From assembly GCA_025618425.1 (NCBI GenBank), contig CM046836.1:10143004-10207003 (forward strand): 64,000 bases of DNA. The letters run 5' to 3'. Position 1 is the first letter of the stretch, and the number at the start of each line of letters is the position of its first letter. Positions 23,283 to 35,780 of the stretch are shown here, piece after piece. The notes under the pieces were generated by a model that saw only the letters and a program-made list of their open reading frames with translations, ran no database searches and was not told the DNA's origin. This DNA is from Heliocidaris tuberculata. Lineage: Eukaryota > Echinodermata > Echinoidea > Camarodonta > Echinometridae. Both the position numbers and the translations under genes were made by a program.

Positions 23283-23691
23283 CCCTTTCAGGACAGGAAT
23301 TATTTAAGGGCTAATTTGATCAAATTTTGTTCTTTAAATTGGCAACAATAATATTTTTCTTTTAGTTCTACATAGTTCTAATAAGGTGTAATATTTCTGA
23401 AAACAATGTACATGGTTAAAAATCTGTCGAAAAGTTGAAAAAAATTGCCAATATTGATGAAAATCAATGATTTTTGAATTTCTCAATGTGTTGCCAATTT
23501 AAGGATTTTAAAGCTTATTTTCCTTTTTAAACTTCCTGGCATCAAATGCAATATGGTCATGCAACAAAAATGGGCACAGTGTATGCAGAATTTTTTGCTC
23601 TTTCTACTCATGTATCTGGTATATTTTTTAGGGCTCTGAATAAATAGTTATTGAGCCAAACCACAAAATGTGGTCAATCGTCCTGAAAGAG
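23283..23691 (+). mobile_element. TTAA element family C, complete copy
   Basis: TTAA lies at 23279-23282 and 23692-23695. The ends CCCTTTCAGGAC and GTCCTGAAAGAG are inverted repeats, 409 bp apart. The subterminal GGCAACAATAATATTTTTCT is conserved across copies. TTAACCCTTT is a typical piggyBac-type terminus. Confidence 0.9.
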
Positions 23692-23879
23692 TTAATTAAA
23701 TTGGAATCTCAATCATTCCTGCCCCTTATTTTGCAGCTAATTCCTTGGAGATGATGAATATATTTGTGTACATCCTAGTACCCAATCACCTAAGCCCATG
23801 TGAATCTATTTCTAATTAAGAGGTGAATTTTCCGGGAGGGTGTGGTCAACTTCGTCTGAGTTCCAGTGTGCTACTTTAA

Positions 23880-24251
23880 AGATAAAGTTGATTTCTGGTC
23901 ATGCAATTACATTGTGAAAGAAACTAGCTCAAAGTAATTGGGAAAGGTTGATCGTGTCTGCATAAGAATACTGTGAGGTTTTGGAATCATTAAAACGACA
24001 AGAAATTGACAAACCGTGCTGAAAAGCACATGCACTGCACACAGAAATAGGTACATGGGACTGCACAAACATTTGGCATGAATGTTCGGTCGAATACTTC
24101 ACCGATTTCTCGTCATATTTTGAATATGGGGGCATTTGTAGAGCAATAATTTTCATTGGATTTTTCTCAAATGATGTTCTTCCAAACTGACTTAAAAGGA
24201 ATGAGAAAGCTCACAAGTTATTTTCCACCTTTCCCAAACTCAACCTTCTCT
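23880..24251 (+). mobile_element. TTAA element family D, copy 2
   Basis: TTAA lies at 23876-23879 and 24252-24255. The ends AGATAAAGTTGATTT and CTCAACCTTCTCT are imperfect inverted repeats. It lies under 200 bp after a family C element. Confidence 0.85.
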
Positions 24252-24589
24252 TTAAAGGTATTGTTACACATATGAAAATACAAAGGTCATTGGGAAGAAA
24301 TGGATAGTGACAAAGGTATGGCAGAAGCCCTTTGAAATAATTGATATGCCTCTTGTCATGATTTTATAATTATAGGTTCCTATGGTGAAAGGGGAATAAA
24401 ATTATCATTGAAAGACAACATAGGCCTAATTTCCCCCTGTTTTAATGTTTCTCTTTTTAAAGAACTTTGCAAAGATGTTTTTCCTAAAAATTTAAAGAAT
24501 AAAAAAAAAATTAGTGACTTTTATGACCATTTCAAAATGTTACATAGAACATTAACATGGGTCATTGATGATAATACAGTTTTATTTAC

Positions 24590-25275
24590 CCAGGGAAGCC
24601 TCATGAGTTTTAATACTGTTCTTCCTGAGGGCTCTGCAATTATTATTACCCCAGTATTGCCATGCACGTACCCATACACCTGGGTGGAGAGGGACAAAAT
24701 GTCCAGGGGTGGTATTCTGAGCACCATTTTATCTCTAAAATATTTTATTTTATCTTTTTGTATTCTGAGACCACAATTTATCTCAGATTTTATCTCATGC
24801 TTTTACCTCTTGCGTGACTTGCACTTTGATACGCGTGATATGCGGACAGCAGTGTCACTTGAACCTCCTCTTCCAGCGCTTGCATCAAAAACGTGTTTTG
24901 CGCTTTAACACATTTTACGATTTAAAAGACGCATTATGAAGTAAAGACACAATACGCTCTGTACCAAGGAGAGAGATTCTATTGGTTGAGCATGCTAAAG
25001 GTGAGAACTAACAACAGTTTTTATTGGATAATGGATATAAAATGGGCGGGTCCCAATGAGATAAAATGCTGCTAAAAAAAAAAAATTTATGCGCATTTTA
25101 TCTTACCGAGATGAAACAAATTTTTTTATCTGAGATAAAAATTTTTTTATCTGAGATAAAAAGAATCTCAGAATACCGCCCCAGGAATATAAACACCAAG
25201 CAAGGATTGAACCCAGGACCTCTCGTAAGAGAGAGAGAATAGAGAGTCTTTACCAATACTCCACTGTGCTCTCAC
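24590..25275 (-). mobile_element. Probable tRNA-derived SINE interrupted by a miniature element
   Basis: The reverse complement of 25194-25275 begins with a tRNA-like head and has the B-box-like GGTCCTGGGTTCAATCC. After the inserted element 24706-25182 the sequence continues in 24705-24590 with TACTGGGGTAATAATAATTG, which resembles a SINE tail. The join is inferred. Confidence 0.5.
24706..25182. mobile_element. GTATTCTGAG-ended foldback element
   Basis: GGGGTGGTATTCTGAG at the left pairs with CTCAGAATACCGCCCC at the right. ATTTTATCTC/GAGATAAAAT phrases recur in both halves. About 477 bp. The open frame that runs into it from the left crosses the element border and is not a gene. Confidence 0.85.
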
Positions 25276-25516
25276 AGTTTTTTAGGATTGCCCTCTTATC
25301 CAGTATAATGCGTGCCTTGGTGTAAATGCACATATGAAAAACAGCATGTCTGAATAACCTTGGCCATAATGGAACTGTGATACAGGAATAGCTTGGAAAA
25401 TTATCAGCTGTATTAGATTTCGTTGCTGTGAGCAACGGAGATGTTGCTCTCGTTTTTCTTTCAAAACAACCCTAACAACTCTGTTTCGTAGAGTGTAATT
25501 CCTACCAAGTTCACAC

Positions 25517-25592
25517 TTACATGTCTTCACATGTCATGGACTGTATATGCTTATTTACATGTCTTCACATGTCATGGACTGTATATGCTTAT
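25517..25592 (+). repeat. Two perfect tandem 38-bp units
   Basis: The phrase TTACATGTCTTCACATGTCA with GGACTGTATATGCTTA is repeated back to back. Confidence 0.9.
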
Positions 25593-26085
25593 AATTCACT
25601 TTTTAATTGACTGGTACATTCATCTGATTATGCAGAATTCATTTAATTATGCTGAACATGTACTGTACATATATAAAAACAGTGATTTGGGTGTATAAAT
25701 GACTGTTTTAGGAACTATTTATTTATCTATCAATTTCCAGTTTATTTTGTTAATTCTTTTTTCTTCCATGATGAATATACATGCACATGTATAGAGAAAA
25801 TACTGCATAGTGCATTCAGCAGTTATGTGTAGAGCTGTATGCAAGACGTATGGATTCTCTCCATTAGATACTGAGATTTTAAGAGTATTGACGGTTCCAT
25901 ACGGGATGTTGTTCTGTGCATTGTGTTGTGTTTATTCTTGAGAATCACCAATTCCCTCATAAAGTACTAATTTTCTGTCATTGGCATTCAAAAATGCTCC
26001 AATAAAAGTTAATAATATCTGCATTTTGTCATTTAACTGGTTTCAACTGGAATTGCACGCATGTACATGTATGTGCAGTTCTTCG

Positions 26086-26172
26086 TATTGTCTTCTTAGA
26101 GCAAGAAAGGCATTGATTCTGTGTAATATAGTGCTGTTACTGTATTTAACGCCCTTCTAGCTTTCATGAGAT
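26086..26172. repeat. Hairpin repeat copy
   Basis: TTAGAGCAAGAAAGGCATTG pairs imperfectly with TTTAACGCCCTTCTAGCTTT. Confidence 0.65.
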
Positions 26173-27108
26173 TAAATTCATCCCAAATCCTGCTCCCATC
26201 ACAAATGCAGCTATATGCATATCAATAATCAAAACAAGTTGCTGTAAAGGAACGACAGTGATATTGATGAGAGAGGATCATGCAGCGGGATTGTAGACAG
26301 GATATTAAGGCCTAAGAAGGCTTATCATGGAAACTTTTGAAAGCAGAAAACAGAATGACAAGTGATTCGTAGTCTTTGGATTGCATTTTTTGGAAGTTAA
26401 GCATCAACAAAAGTAATCTTTGTAATTAGTTTCCAAATGTCACATGCCTCTAAAGAACAACTTTTGTCAAGGTCCTTTTTACATGTCATTGGTACATGTG
26501 CATATGGTAGCAAAGAAATGCTTAGGTATTTGATTTAATAACTTATCATTCCCATTCAAGACAAGAATTTTTAAAAGTGAAAGTAAATCAGGTTTTGTTC
26601 TCGAAATGAGCAGCATTGATTTGATTTATATTCTGTAACACAGATCAGGGAGTGCAAGTAGAAGCTATCATTTTACAAAGCTATGTTCTGTGTTTAGGTT
26701 TGGGTTTTTTGTTTTCTTTATCACCACAATATTAGCTCTTGCCATCTTGTACATGTACATGCAAAGTTTTGCCATCATGTAAGTCTACTCTGTTAAGTGT
26801 GAATGGGATGCACAAAATGTAGCTCTATGTTCCTTTCATGCCTTTCATACAGACTTTACATACAGATGTGTGAATATGTAGCCCCCTGTTATTGTATTCA
26901 TGCAAAGTTTTGCTGTAGCAAGGGGTTTTTTTTATGTGGTTTACCCTTTCAGGTCTGAATTGGACTATGTTTGTGTTTCTCTCTTGCCTTTTCATACATA
27001 CTTTTCATACTAGGATGTTTGAATATGTGGTTTGAATTCTATTTGTAGCAATACCACCTGCACTTGACTAAAAATATAATCATCATCTTCAGTAGATGTG
27101 GATGTATT

Positions 27109-27495
27109 GAGCCCACTGCACACTATACGATCGGTCTGCAATCCGATTTCAGAAGAAAATGTAATAGCATTTGATATAAACATTTAAACACATAAAATAT
27201 ATTTCATTGAGGTTCTTAATAGTCATATAGATAGTAAAATTGAAAATACAGCCTATTGCGAGCTTTCTAGTCGGAGGTAAGGCCAAATTGGCTCCGAGTT
27301 GTAGTGACGTCAGCGCAGTCCTAGAATTGTTTGCGATTTAAAACTGATTTGGCCTTTATTCTGGGTTCAAAGCTGGCAGAGCACCCAAATCCTGTGTTTA
27401 GTATTCATATTATTGTTCAGAATATGAATCGGGTAGATTTTATTTGTTAAAATGTCCATATTTAATGCTATTGCGATACAGTCTGCAGTGGGCTT
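27109..27495 (-). mobile_element. TTAA-type element family B, diverged copy
   Basis: The left end GAGCCCACTGCACACTATAC and ACGATCGGTCTGCAATCCGA match, in reverse, the right end of the element at 58507-58920. The right end reads GTCTGCAGTGGGCTT. Flanking TTAA is no longer intact. Confidence 0.75.
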
Positions 27496-27835
27496 TTACA
27501 TGTAAATAAATCAACCGCTGAGACCTAGAAGTGTATTAGCTCATAGTCCTGAACACTGAGTTAAGTCCCTTTTAGCGCTCAAGCAGAAGAATTTGCTTAA
27601 TTTCATGGCTCATCTTTTCCTTTATTTTCCTAAATTATTACTCTTGCATATATACATGTACATGTACATACAGCTGTAAAATGCATCTGCTGAAGGGTGT
27701 TAACTCAATGTTACAGGTACATTGTACATGTACTTCATCCCTTTTGCAGCCTTAAATTTTGAAGTTGTGTGAGTGTGCTATAAATTACAAAAGAATTAAG
27801 ATTGGAAAACTTGTCCGGAAGTGAAAAGAATTACA

Positions 27836-27982
27836 GGGCCCTCTTGCATAAAAAGTTGCGTTTAATCGCAACTCAAAAAATTAAACGCAACTTGATTTTC
27901 AACCAATCAGGATCGCGTATTTTGGACTTGCGTTTAATTTTTTGAGTTGTGTTTAATCACAACTTTTTATGCAAGAGGGCCC
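27836..27982. mobile_element. 147-bp near-perfect palindromic element
   Basis: GGGCCCTCTTGCATAAAAAG is the inverse of CTTTTTATGCAAGAGGGCCC apart from one base (AACTTTTT). The arms continue with GCGTTTAATCGCAACTC. The loop contains CCAATCAG. Confidence 0.9.
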
Positions 27983-28202
27983 AGGTTGCTTTTAAGTAAT
28001 TAATAACAGCAATTTAGTAACACTTTATTTTTTTTCGACTTGAAAAAAAGAATCATATAATTGAAAAAATTTTTTTTTTGACCATTACTAGTACATGTCA
28101 TTGCGTTGATTTTCGAACAGTTCCCTCTGCGACAAACGCAAGATTTTCATTTCTTACAAAGGAGTTATAGAACTTGTTACCTTGAAATTCTGTAGGCAGT
28201 AT

Positions 28203-28374
28203 CAGTGGTGCAAATCCATTTTGAAATTTTTTGGGGGGGGACTTTTACCTCCAAAATTCTCTGACAAGCCAAAAAAAAAAAAAAAAAGGTGAGGGGGGGG
28301 GGGGGAAACATTCGCCTATCTTCAAAAAGGTGGGGGGGACATGTCCCCCTGTCCCCCCTGGATTTGCGCCCATG
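28203..28374. mobile_element. hAT-type miniature element, short inverted relative of 2458-2763
   Basis: The ends CAGTGGTGCAAATCCA and TGGATTTGCGCCCATG lie between 8-bp repeats GGCAGTAT (28195-28202) and AGCAGTAT (28375-28382; one mismatch). Its inner sequence, including the CAAAAAGGTGG and ACATGTCCCC segments, is the reverse complement of parts of the 2458 element. Confidence 0.85.
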
Positions 28375-29231
28375 AGCAGTATCTACAAGATGTCTACTAA
28401 ACCTGTGCAAAGTTTCGCAAATTTTGTGAACATCTGCTAAAGGGATAAAGTACCTTTAAATGATGTGAGCCAATGCTTGTCTGTCTCTCAGAAGACAAAT
28501 AGACAATTTTGTGTTATAAGCATTTTGTATATTATAAATTAAAAAAATGGGGGCAGGTAAAACTTGTACAGTAGAACTGAAAAATCAAGATAGTATTCTT
28601 TACAATCATTTATATAGCACAGTGATTTCAGAGTACATGTACTTCAACATGTACAGTAATAATGAGTTATTTCAGATAGAGAGTAAAGTATATAATGTAT
28701 ATTTCAACTTTGAATGAGGGTGGAGGCAAAGAAGAAATGTGGAGGGGGGGGGCAAAACAAGATTGATTTTTAGTTATATTCTGCAAATTGTTCTCATTAA
28801 TCATTTCTGAGGTTTTAACTTTGTTTGTTTATGGGCTATTGACATTACTTTGCATGTGTGCATGCAGATTTAATGTATCTTTTTATGATAGAGTACTGTA
28901 ATATTTGTCATTGACATTCCTGATGTAAATCTCTTTAATCATTTCAATAATGAAGTGCCCCTGAGCATTCAGGGCACTGTCTCCACAGCATGTCACAAAT
29001 CACAGCTTGGCCTCAATAGTTAGAGCATGACATTGATCCCACGTGTACACTGTATCTGTAATGCTATATGTGTATACACAGTGGCTTATCCCTAATTCTT
29101 TTCCTGGGAGGGAGGGAGGGGCAGGGGTTTAAATACATGTACATTGTGTGTTAAGAGCCGTAATTGAGTCTCGATTTGTCATTGACATTCCTGATTCCTG
29201 ATTTTTGTATAAACAAAAAAAAAGTTAGCAA

Positions 29232-29443
29232 TTGAGCCTGATCAGTTAAGAGTAAGCATTTTGTCTATCCGTGACATTGTAGCCAACCATGGCAACCAAA
29301 TTTTATCAAATTTCAACTCCTTCAGTGATGTCCTTCACAGTGAAACATAAAATACTTCTCTTCATTTAAATACTTAGTTTCTAAAGGCCTTCAAATTGTT
29401 AAAATTTGTCAAATATCCTTCCATGAGTATCGATTAGGCTTAA
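29232..29443 (-). mobile_element. GAGCCTGATCAGTTA-ended miniature element, copy 1
   Basis: TTGAGCCTGATCAGTTA at the left and CGATTAGGCTTAA at the right. The inside matches the reverse complement of 31974-32212, including CCATGGCAACCAAATTTTAT. Confidence 0.75.
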
Positions 29444-29931
29444 CTATGGTGGGGGGGGGGGGGGGATCCTGTTGCTAATTTTCCAGTGCATTCAAACTGA
29501 GTTCAGATTCAGTTCAGTTTTCTCTCATTAGTCTCCATTATGAATTTCTTATTTGGATTTCATTGAAATATTAGGAATCAGAAAGATATCCCATTTGCAA
29601 GAATAATTTACTTTACATTACTTTATCCAATGACATCAGTGAGATCAGTTTAGTCATTGGAAAACTTTCTCCAGTTCAGAACTATATTTTGACCCTATTA
29701 CAGAGGATAAATCACTCCACTTTCTACTAATGCATTTTCAAAATTTATGGTAATTTAATCTTTATCCTCGCGTTAATATAGGAGAATTTATGAAGCTCTT
29801 AGGCCTTCTTGAACTCAACCCCATGTAGATGCCACTATGATAAGAAACATGTGCAGCTAAAAAGTGAAGTGATAAACAAATTTGTGTGATTGATGACTCT
29901 GGAGGCAGCTTGTAGGCTACTCTCAACCACT

Positions 29932-29978
29932 TGATCAAAAACGGCCAATTGATCAAAAACGGCCAATTGATCAAAAAA
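29932..29978 (+). repeat. 18-bp tandem repeat, ~2.5 copies
   Basis: TTGATCAAAAACGGCCAA is repeated; the last copy is partial. Confidence 0.9.
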
Positions 29979-30536
29979 GCTTTGACACTTCTACTTGCTA
30001 ACATCTCACGTTTTGAGCCAAACAACAAAGCATTACACGTACATGTACTTACATACACAAGTATAAAGGCACAAACAGCTGTTCTGTGCATGTATAGTAC
30101 ACGTTGTAACACTCATTCTTAGTTGCAAGTTTCCCTTCATTATTCTTCACTAGCCTTTGACCTTTATGCTGACACCACTCTCCCCCTCTCTCCATGCCTT
30201 TGATCTCTTGCCTTATTTACCGGCAAGCGGCTGCAATGAGCCGTCTCGTCCCATCTAGCAAACAACACTCGTTAAGTGAAAACAGCAATTTGTCTCGCCC
30301 TCTTATGCGAGAACACTTGTCGATGACTTTGTAAACAATGCGAATGAGAATCTAGCAAGGCGCTTGGTATGATTAATGTTTGGAGAGTAAATAAGAGATT
30401 GATCGATGACGTGGATATTAATTTTACACCCACCTACCGGGGTTGGCCTTGAGTAATCATCATAAGCTGTACAGTGAATTGTAAGATGGCATATAGAACA
30501 TTGTATTCATTTAACCCTTTGGGTACGATTTAATTC

Positions 30537-30684
30537 TGGGCCCTGTTTCATAAAACTGCATCAATAACAAGTTGCAATAACTATTATAAGCTACTGAAAT
30601 CCTTGCATCTGATTGGCTGAGAGCAAATTTGTCATAGAAATGTGGCAGTTGTTACTGATAACACATTTTATAAAACGGGGGCCA
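30537..30684. mobile_element. Palindromic miniature element sharing its loop with 15339-15476
   Basis: The outer arms GGGCCCTGTTTCATAAAAC and TTTTATAAAACGGGGGCC are imperfect inverses. The central segment 30579-30627, with TATAAGCTACTGAAATCCTT and GATTGGCTGAGAGCAAATTT, is nearly identical to that of the 15339 element. Confidence 0.85.
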
Positions 30685-30727
30685 GGTATAACATACATTT
30701 TCTATAGACTCCAACCTGACTTGATTA

Positions 30728-30891
30728 CTGTAAAACCAGAAATGTTCGTGTGCATGAAACTTCGTGAATTTTGCGAGTTGTCGAGATTCGTGAAAGTTTC
30801 ATGCTGCGAGATAAATCACATTTGAAACAACATCATAAAATTATTGCAATTCGCTGTCATTAACAATTCGCGAAAGTTTTTGGTTTTACAG
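30728..30891. mobile_element. 164-bp TA-flanked miniature element (CTGTAAAACC ends)
   Basis: TA dinucleotides flank CTGTAAAACCAGAAATGTTC and the right end GAAAGTTTTTGGTTTTACAG. TTCGTGAA/TTCGCGAA motifs occur inside. It is a Tc1/mariner/pogo-type non-autonomous element. Confidence 0.9.
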
Positions 30892-31749
30892 TATATTCGG
30901 CTTAGCATTCAATGGGTTGAAATGTATAGGATGCATATAAGTAGTCTTTTTCTTCGTAATTTAATTCTGTCAGAGTGTGCACATGACCAGAAATGGATGG
31001 AGGCTCATTTTTGTGTTCAAAGGCTCAGACAATGAAACAGTGGTTATCAGATTTGTCAGTAAGAGAGGAAGACAGGTACATTGAGTATCTACTTGTATCT
31101 AAGGCAGACTTTGGCAGGGGACCTCTGCACCCCTCCCCCATTCCTGTGTCCCCTTTGGTTACGATTCTTGGCAGCTTGAATTCAATTCTTGCCCGGCCCG
31201 TTGATTGTCTCATTCCCATAGGCTTCATATAGGGACCCCATGACTCCCATAGGCAATAGGTTAATTGATATACATGTATATGAAAAATTAAGATATGTGA
31301 TTACTGCTCATTTCACATGGTAGTCAAATAGTTGTCAGTAATAAAGTGGTTTTCAAGTTTTAAGAGAGCTCTCTAAGTCGTGTATTTTTTGTTTTTCAAC
31401 TAAACTGATAAGAACAGAAGTAACTGTTAGATTTTTGTATTATTTTTTTTTGGGGGGAGGGGGTATATATTATGGTATTTAAGCATAGTAATTGATCTGA
31501 TTTTCTGCACTATTTTAGGCATATTATTTGTGATAATATAATAAACACAGCACTTTCTTCTGTTAATCTTGGTTTCTATACTCATTTAAGTAGATTATTT
31601 TTTCATTAAATTACAATAAACACAGCATTTATAGTGTGCCGTAGATCTAGTAAACTATTCAGAGTTATATAATGTGTAACATTTCAAATCTTTAGCATAT
31701 AACTAATGACTTTCCTTCCTTTTCTCTCTCTTTCCATTTTACCTTTCAG

Positions 31750-31791
31750 AATAAAGTTGTTGATATTGATGGAGCTAAGGTCAAATTACAG
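31750..31791 (+). CDS. Rab26: Rab26/Rab37-like GTPase, 42-base exon
   Basis: A microexon of 14 codons reads N-K-V-V-D-I-D-G-A-K-V-K-L-Q in phase 0, between the acceptor CCTTTCAG and the donor GTAAGC. It joins in frame after the VGIDFR of the preceding exon and forms the interswitch beta hairpin of the Rab fold. NKVV resembles vertebrate RAB37, while the D-x-D-G pattern resembles RAB26. It is too short to be found as a free ORF; it was located from the expected continuation of the protein and its splice signals. Confidence 0.95.
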
Positions 31792-31973
31792 GTAAGCAGA
31801 ACCTCTTTTGTGCTCAGTCTTCTTGTAACATTTATTTATTGACCAATAAATTTTAAAAATCATATGATATGGTATGTGTAATATAACAATACATAGCTTC
31901 TACATATTTGTAATTTTATTTATGGGATACATTACCTATCTAAAATTTTCCCTCTGAAGTTCGATACTTAGAG

Positions 31974-32212
31974 CTGAGCCTGATCAGTTAGTCATGAATG
32001 GACATTTGACAAATTTTGAAAGTTTGAGGGCCTGTAGAAAATAAGTATTTAATGGAAGAGAGTTATTCTATGTTTCATTGTGGAGGGCATCACTGAAGGA
32101 GTTGAAATTTAATAACATTTGGTTGCCGTGGTTGCCTACTAAAATTATAATCCTTAAAATATTAAATGTCATGGCCGGACAAAATGCCTACTCTTGACCG
32201 ATCAGGCTCAGT
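31974..32212 (+). mobile_element. GAGCCTGATCAGTTA-ended miniature element, copy 2
   Basis: Left end CTGAGCCTGATCAGTTA, right end ACCGATCAGGCTCAG. It is an inverted relative of 29232-29443, 239 bp long. Confidence 0.8.
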
Positions 32213-32431
32213 TTTCCAAATGTAATGCTTGCAGTTTACTGCAGTAGAACCAAGATAAAATACCATGTTAAATTATGAGCAGTCTATCAAATCTGTTCAG
32301 AAAAATCACCTCTCCCCCTCCCCCCCCCCCCCCCTCCATTTGCTCTTTTGTAAGATTTGCAACTGACTGAAATTTTAAAGCCTTCAAGTCACATGTGCAC
32401 ACCGATACAAAGACGTGTAAATTGCATTTCA

Positions 32432-32570
32432 AAGCTGGGCCATTCCACGGGATTGGGGCAACTTTTGTAACATACCAGAAGTGAGGAACCCTATCACCCT
32501 AACCCTCATACCAGCGTCACATGGACATCATCATAATTTCTGCCCCATCCACGTGGAATGACCCAGCTGC
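32432..32570. mobile_element. 139-bp miniature element (GCTGGGCCATTCCACG ends)
   Basis: AGCTGGGCCATTCCACG and GGGGCA pair with TGCCCCATCCACGTGGAA and TGACCCAGCT. A short CCCTAACCCT run lies inside. Confidence 0.85.
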
Positions 32571-34401
32571 TTTAATTATCATGTACTACATCCTCTATTG
32601 AACAGCATAATATCAAGGGCAGACTAATCGTTAGAGCCTCAACTCTCAGATACTGATCGACACTGTTTGCACATGCAATCATCATCAGCGAGAGCTCATG
32701 TTATTATAGAATTCAATTATCCCTCCCATTGCGTCATGTTGATCGAAAGCCCACAAAGAGTCGTTATGTGCCCCGATGCTCGATGCCTAACTTTGCAAAA
32801 CATCTACGTGTGTAGTTGATATCTTATCGATTAATAAAGATGTCTGCATGATTGATTGCAAAGTGGGATCTCAATGTCTTCAGTATTTTCTCTGTATAGA
32901 GATTGTTGATCCTAGTTTTTTTCTTCCAATATATAAATGACTGGAATTCATTCAATTCAAATATTGAAATGACTAACACTTTTACAAAGTGTTGAAGTGA
33001 TTCTGATTCATAAAAATGAAATGATTAGAATTCATATAAATTTTTAATGACTAGGAAGTGGTGATAGTACAATAATTCACATATTTACAATGGACAGAAC
33101 TTGAGATTGATGCTCAAAATGTGTTTACAAGCATTATTGCTATGAAGATGTGATTGTTATCATTTCAAATGGAATGTACCAGTGGGGAATAAAGAGATTA
33201 TGACTAGAATTAAATCGACCCCCCCCCCCCTCCTAATTGCCACCACAATAAACATGGTTCATGATTAACACTAAAAAGAGGCATAATAAAAACTTTATCT
33301 GTGGTATGGCATCCTCTATGCATGTGAGTAAACTTGGTGGCCTTATATGGGTTACAGAGTAGATTGAAGGAAAAATATCAGTTTGGAAAAATAGATTTTA
33401 TTTTGATGGCTGAGTAGATGGTATAGCAGGCCAAATGTACATGAATCTTCCTTAGCAAATCAGCATTCCTCAGCTGGTATGCACCACAAAACAATCACCT
33501 TAATTTGGTCTTCCCACACTCATCATTGCACATGTGCATGTTTTTCGAGTAATGAGTACAGATGTACAGTTGTGACGCACGCCCGATGCAGATGCATTCT
33601 CGTAAAATCTCTGACCTCGTTAAGTGATGGTATTTTTGTACCGTCGTCCAGTATGATTAATGACTGGCCATCAATAAAGCTAGATGATCAATGACTCACT
33701 GTCAATTACTGCCATGTTTGACCAGAATTTCCTTTTTTTTTTTCCTTCTAGCTCCAAATCACTAATGTGGAATTGCTTGTTTGCAAATACAATTACCAGT
33801 TCTTGATTGCTCATGATTTTAATGGATTTTATTTTCCCAGTCCATTTTCAGTTTCTTTCTCCTGCTTGGCTGAGTCAAGCCACCCTACATGTATGCTAGA
33901 TGAAATACAGTGAGATCTAAGCTTTACAAACGATAACGATGCAATGTTGTGTATCATTGTAAAGGTTTAACAATATTTTTTTCTTTTCAATTCTTTTTTT
34001 TTTATTAACCGAAGCATCTTACTTCCATACATCATAGAAAGTCTTTGGCATCCTTTCAATGTTGGATTATAGGGAGAGGTGTAATATGTACGATGAAACC
34101 CTTTGAGATTGTTTCGTTCATATGTCACACATTAATAATTGATTGAAAACCTGTTGCTCAAATCCTATATATGCCAAATGAGATCATTCCATTTATAGAT
34201 GATCATTCATTTTAATATTGTTCAGTTTCAAGTAATTGCATTGTGATGTAAGATTATGAATTGATGCGATTTTCTTTTTGTATGAAATGATAGTATGACA
34301 CATACTTCAGCATAAATTGCACTTGGGTTAATATATTCTCCACTAGTTTAATTCCCAAGTCCCACAACCTAACCCTAACCTAAAACCTAATCTTAACCCC
34401 A

Positions 34402-34618
34402 ATAACCCAGTTTGTAATTACAGTTTGCGCGTGTGCAGATAAAGGTCATTTGTACTGAGTATAATTTACCTTTATATGCTTTCATTTTGTGCACACCATG
34501 ATGCGCCATATTGGTATGATTTAACATGTCACACAAGTAGCGCATCCACAAAAACAAAGGTATGTGCGTGTACAAATTGGGGTCATTTGTACCATGAACT
34601 AATTACAGACTGGCTTAT
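34402..34618 (+). mobile_element. CCAGTTTGTAATTAC-ended miniature element, copy 1
   Basis: Left end ACCCAGTTTGTAATTACA, right end AATTACAGACTGGCTTATT. It shares GCAGATAAAGGTCATTTGTA and the GTGCG-TACAAATTG segment with the copy at 54959-55145. Confidence 0.8.
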
Positions 34619-35039
34619 TCTAACCCTATAATACCTAAATATATTTGACATAATAAAGCTTGGAATAAATGTCTCCATAGCATCACAAATTTGTTGGAAA
34701 TGAAATGAATACAAATTTGAAATTGAATTTGAACGAATGAAACAGAACATTTTGGTTTAGTTTGAAATTGATAAAGCCAACAGAAAAGCCAATGTACAAT
34801 CATTATAGCATTGATGTTCTTACTATGAGATGAGAAGTTTCATATATTTTATGAGCAGTGTTTGAAAAACACACAAATCTTTATTAGATTATCATTTATA
34901 ATGACAACTGCTTTCCAAACACAAAAACAACATGGTTAGCATTGAAAAGCAGTGAACGGCAGGTCAGTCAGTTATATATTTGTTGGTGAAACGTACGATG
35001 GCACTGATACAATCTGACCCCTTAAGCTCTATACTTTTT

Positions 35040-35780
35040 TCCTCTGGGTCGATAGATTATTTCACATGACCAGCCATGATGAAATGAGTGTAATGATTTC
35101 TTGCACAACCTCTCTCCATATTTATGATTGCATGCAGGATACTGTGAATATAGCGCTACCTGAATTTGCAGTCTATATTGGCAATTCTGTACTGTTTAAC
35201 ATTTTGATGCAAAATCAATTTTGAATCTGATGGAGAGTGAGATAAACAATTTCACATGACCGGCCATGATGAAATGAGTGTAATAATTTCTTGCACAACC
35301 TCTCTCCATATGATTGTATGCAGGATACTGTTAATATAGCACTACCTGAAGTTGCAGTCCGTATTGGCAGTTCTGTACTGTTTAACATTTTGATGCAAGA
35401 TCAATTTTGAATCTGATGAAGAGTGAGATAAACAATTTCACATGACCAGCCATGATGAAATCAGTGTGATGATTTCTTGCGCAACCTCTCTCCATTATGA
35501 TTGCATGTAGGGATAGAGTGAATATAGTGCTATAGGTGCAGTTCAGTACTGCTTAACTTTTTGATGCAAAAATACATTTTTAATCTTATTGACAGTATCT
35601 CAGCAAGATTTAAAACATTTCACATGATCAGCCATGATGAAATGAGTGCATTAATTTCCTTTTTGTTTTAGTCTCTTCATATTTTTTATGACATGAAGGA
35701 TAATCTGAATATTAGTTTAAGTCCATGGAAGCAATTCTGTAACATGTACTGTTTCAATGTGAGATTAGTCTTATGGAGAG
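35040..35780 (+). repeat. Four tandem units of ~182-190 bp
   Basis: Each unit starts TTTCACATGACCAGCCATGA or a close variant (35060, 35250, 35436, 35618) and contains TGATTTCTTGC-CAACCTCTC and CTGTACTGTTTAACATTTTG. The fourth unit is the most diverged. Confidence 0.9.

Larger units (their letters stand above)
1956..31749 (+). other. Rab26-like gene, 29.8-kb intron, repeat-rich
   Basis: It joins the P-loop exon to the 42-base exon (donor GTAAG, acceptor CCTTTCAG). Apart from the listed repeats, I see nothing recognisable in 3300-3870, 5220-5520, 6660-7240, 7270-7900, 9160-10020, 13760-14650, 15480-15890, 15950-16330, 18150-19070, 19300-19990, 22000-23270, 24270-24580, 25280-25500, 25600-26080, 26180-27100, 28380-29230, 29470-30530 and 30900-31749 beyond AT-rich DNA, short homopolymers and scattered TACATGTA motifs. 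A purine-rich tract lies at 21000-21330. Confidence 0.85.

Noticed and set aside
24408..24908. 166-codon open frame
   Set aside because: It crosses the border of the foldback element at 24706 and a probable SINE; no family motif.
35040..35780. CRISPR-like array
   Set aside because: Units of ~185 bp are repeated along their whole length with no distinct repeat-spacer pattern, and the genome is animal.
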